This document shows positions 63,014-64,000 of a stretch of DNA of 64,000 bases, in pieces. The stretch lies in assembly GCF_021043375.1 (NCBI RefSeq), contig NZ_JAJNDV010000013.1:1-64000 (forward strand), given 5' to 3'. The position numbers and the translations under genes were made by a program. The notes beneath the pieces are model-generated. The model was given only the letters and a program-made list of their open reading frames with translations. It searched no databases and was not told the DNA's origin. Positions within the stretch are counted from its first letter, which is position 1. Each line of letters begins with the position of its first letter. The stretch is from Sphingomonas sp. IC-56. GTDB taxonomy: Bacteria > Pseudomonadota > Alphaproteobacteria > Sphingomonadales > Sphingomonadaceae.

Positions 63014-64000
63014 GTGAAGGGGCGGGGGCTCCCCTGTTACCGGGTGCCGGCGCCGGCAGCAGACGCGTTGCTGCAATGGCCGGAGGCGTTCGGCAAGCGC
63101 TTCGGGGTGTTTGTCGACACGGAGGAAGAGTTCGATTGGGGCAAACCCCTCAGCCGCGATGCGCGGGGGACCAGCCATGTTCGAGCAGTTCCCGGTACGC
63201 ACGCCTGGTTTGCTGCACGCGGCGTGCCGCTGACTTATCTGATCGACCACCCTATTGCCACTTGTCCTTACGCAGCCGAAATCCTTCGAAGGCTTCTGGA
63301 GGACGGCCGTTCGGCGGTGGGTACGCAGCTTCATCCATGGGTGAACCCGCCCTTTGATGAGCCGGTCGGCAGCGTGAACAGTTTCGCCGGCAACCTTCCT
63401 CCGGCTCTGGAGGAGGCCAAGCTTACGACGCTTACCCATGCCATCACGTCAGCGGTGGGCGTCCGGCCGCGTATCTACCGCGCGGGACGTTATGGCATCG
63501 GCCCGAACACCGCAGGGGTGTTGTCCCGGCTCGGATATCGAATCGATAGCTCGATGCGCGCCGGTTATGATTACAGCGCGGAGGGTGGTCCTGACTTTAG
63601 TAGGATCGGCAACCAACCCTTTCGTTTCGCTAATGGGCTCGTCGAGCTGCCGCTCTCCACGATCTTTACCGGGCATGCCAGGCGGGCAGGTGGGCGGTTG
63701 CACGCCGCGCTTGGCAAGCTGCCGCGGGGGCGTGGCATCGCTTCGCGCCTGGGGCTGCTCTCGCGCGTCGCTTTGACGCCTGAAGACATGCCGCTGGTCG
63801 ATGTTCTGGAGGCGATCCGGTTCGCGGCGGGGGAGGGGGTGCGCTTGCTCAACTTCAGCTTCCACTCGCCTTCGCTGGAGCCCGGGCATACGCCCTATGT
63901 GCGAACCGCAGCGGATCTGGCGAAGTTTTACGCGTGGTGGGAGGGAGTGTTGAGCGAACTAGATCGGCTCGGCTTCAGCGCGGCGCCGCTCGCTGAAATC
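63014..64000 (+). CDS. WalW-type polysaccharide deacetylase (partial, runs off the window)
   Basis: The frame is open from GTG 63014 to the last base (329 codons, no stop). It resembles polysaccharide deacetylase-like WalW proteins: RFGVFVDTEEEFDWG holds the metal-site acid residues. Further motifs are TYLIDHPIATCP, VGTQLHPWVNPPF (metal-binding His), and YRAGRYGIGPNTAGVLSRLG. Near the end LLNFSFHSPSLEPGHTPYV is the second catalytic block. The frame begins 3 bp after the kinase stop, so the two are one operon. It often stands at the head of exopolysaccharide clusters, which may continue past this window. Confidence 0.88.
   Translation, partial: MKGRGLPCYRVPAPAADALLQWPEAFGKRFGVFVDTEEEFDWGKPLSRDARGTSHVRAVPGTHAWFAARGVPLTYLIDHPIATCPYAAEILRRLLEDGRSAVGTQLHPWVNPPFDEPVGSVNSFAGNLPPALEEAKLTTLTHAITSAVGVRPRIYRAGRYGIGPNTAGVLSRLGYRIDSSMRAGYDYSAEGGPDFSRIGNQPFRFANGLVELPLSTIFTGHARRAGGRLHAALGKLPRGRGIASRLGLLSRVALTPEDMPLVDVLEAIRFAAGEGVRLLNFSFHSPSLEPGHTPYVRTAADLAKFYAWWEGVLSELDRLGFSAAPLAEI

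Overview
The window is high-GC chromosomal DNA, dense with genes on both strands. It looks like an alphaproteobacterium of the Sphingomonadaceae, close to Sphingomonas. The signs are short intergenic palindromes of the CCCCGGC...GCCGGGG type, an IF-1 with a basic tail, an OmpR-type response regulator and kinase with a TTG start, TorF-type and AlgE-like outer-membrane barrels, a TonB-dependent receptor, and a kinase/WalW-type deacetylase pair. This assignment rests on gene content and style; no 16S rRNA gene is present. I saw no tRNA, rRNA, CRISPR array, transposase or intact insertion sequence.

0-7 kb: cyclopropane-fatty-acid synthase, then purF with a coupled short-chain dehydrogenase (minus strand), hisI with an overlapping lipoprotein gene, and a MerR regulator just upstream of a long acyl-CoA dehydrogenase. 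7-16.5 kb: a tandemly duplicated block of palindromes, a SleB-like cell-wall hydrolase, an operon of two MFS transporters and cysK, a glycine-zipper protein, a translationally coupled trio (54-aa protein, infA, DUF2384-like protein), and an AT-richer orphan gene directly behind uvrD. 16.5-24.6 kb: uvrD, small envelope proteins, a phosphate transporter with a Pho-box-like site, an AlgE-like porin, and an NfeD/SPFH pair.

24.6-36.5 kb: a CitE-like lyase, an unknown protein, an orphan ATP-grasp protein, guaB, an RsmB-like methyltransferase, a TPR protein, then the conserved outer-membrane/ribosome cluster lptD-surA-pdxA-rsmA (minus strand), holC and a PilZ protein. 36.6-41 kb: a two-component system followed by a beta-carbonic anhydrase whose stop overlaps the start of a SulP transporter, a likely bicarbonate-uptake pair. 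41-47.6 kb: TorF porin, mntR, a perfect palindromic operator, mntH, then a YdeP-like molybdoenzyme with fdhD and mobA, which form one compact run.

47.6-54 kb is the most system-like accessory region: a decayed histidine kinase, a YtrA-type GntR regulator, an ABC ATPase, a permease with a large extracytoplasmic insert, and a TonB-dependent receptor. The gntR promoter and the receptor leader carry inverted repeats with the same 21-bp geometry, so I propose they form one regulon. 53.8-58.8 kb is a patchwork of detoxification-type genes (AtaL-like, NmrA, LysR, TetR with two tandem operator-like repeats, a saccharopine-dehydrogenase-like protein) containing three gene fragments that look like deletion scars. 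59.4-64 kb: a secreted repeat protein, a strong bidirectional terminator, an Lrp regulator, a soluble histidine kinase with a degenerate ATPase domain, and a WalW-type polysaccharide deacetylase that runs off the window.
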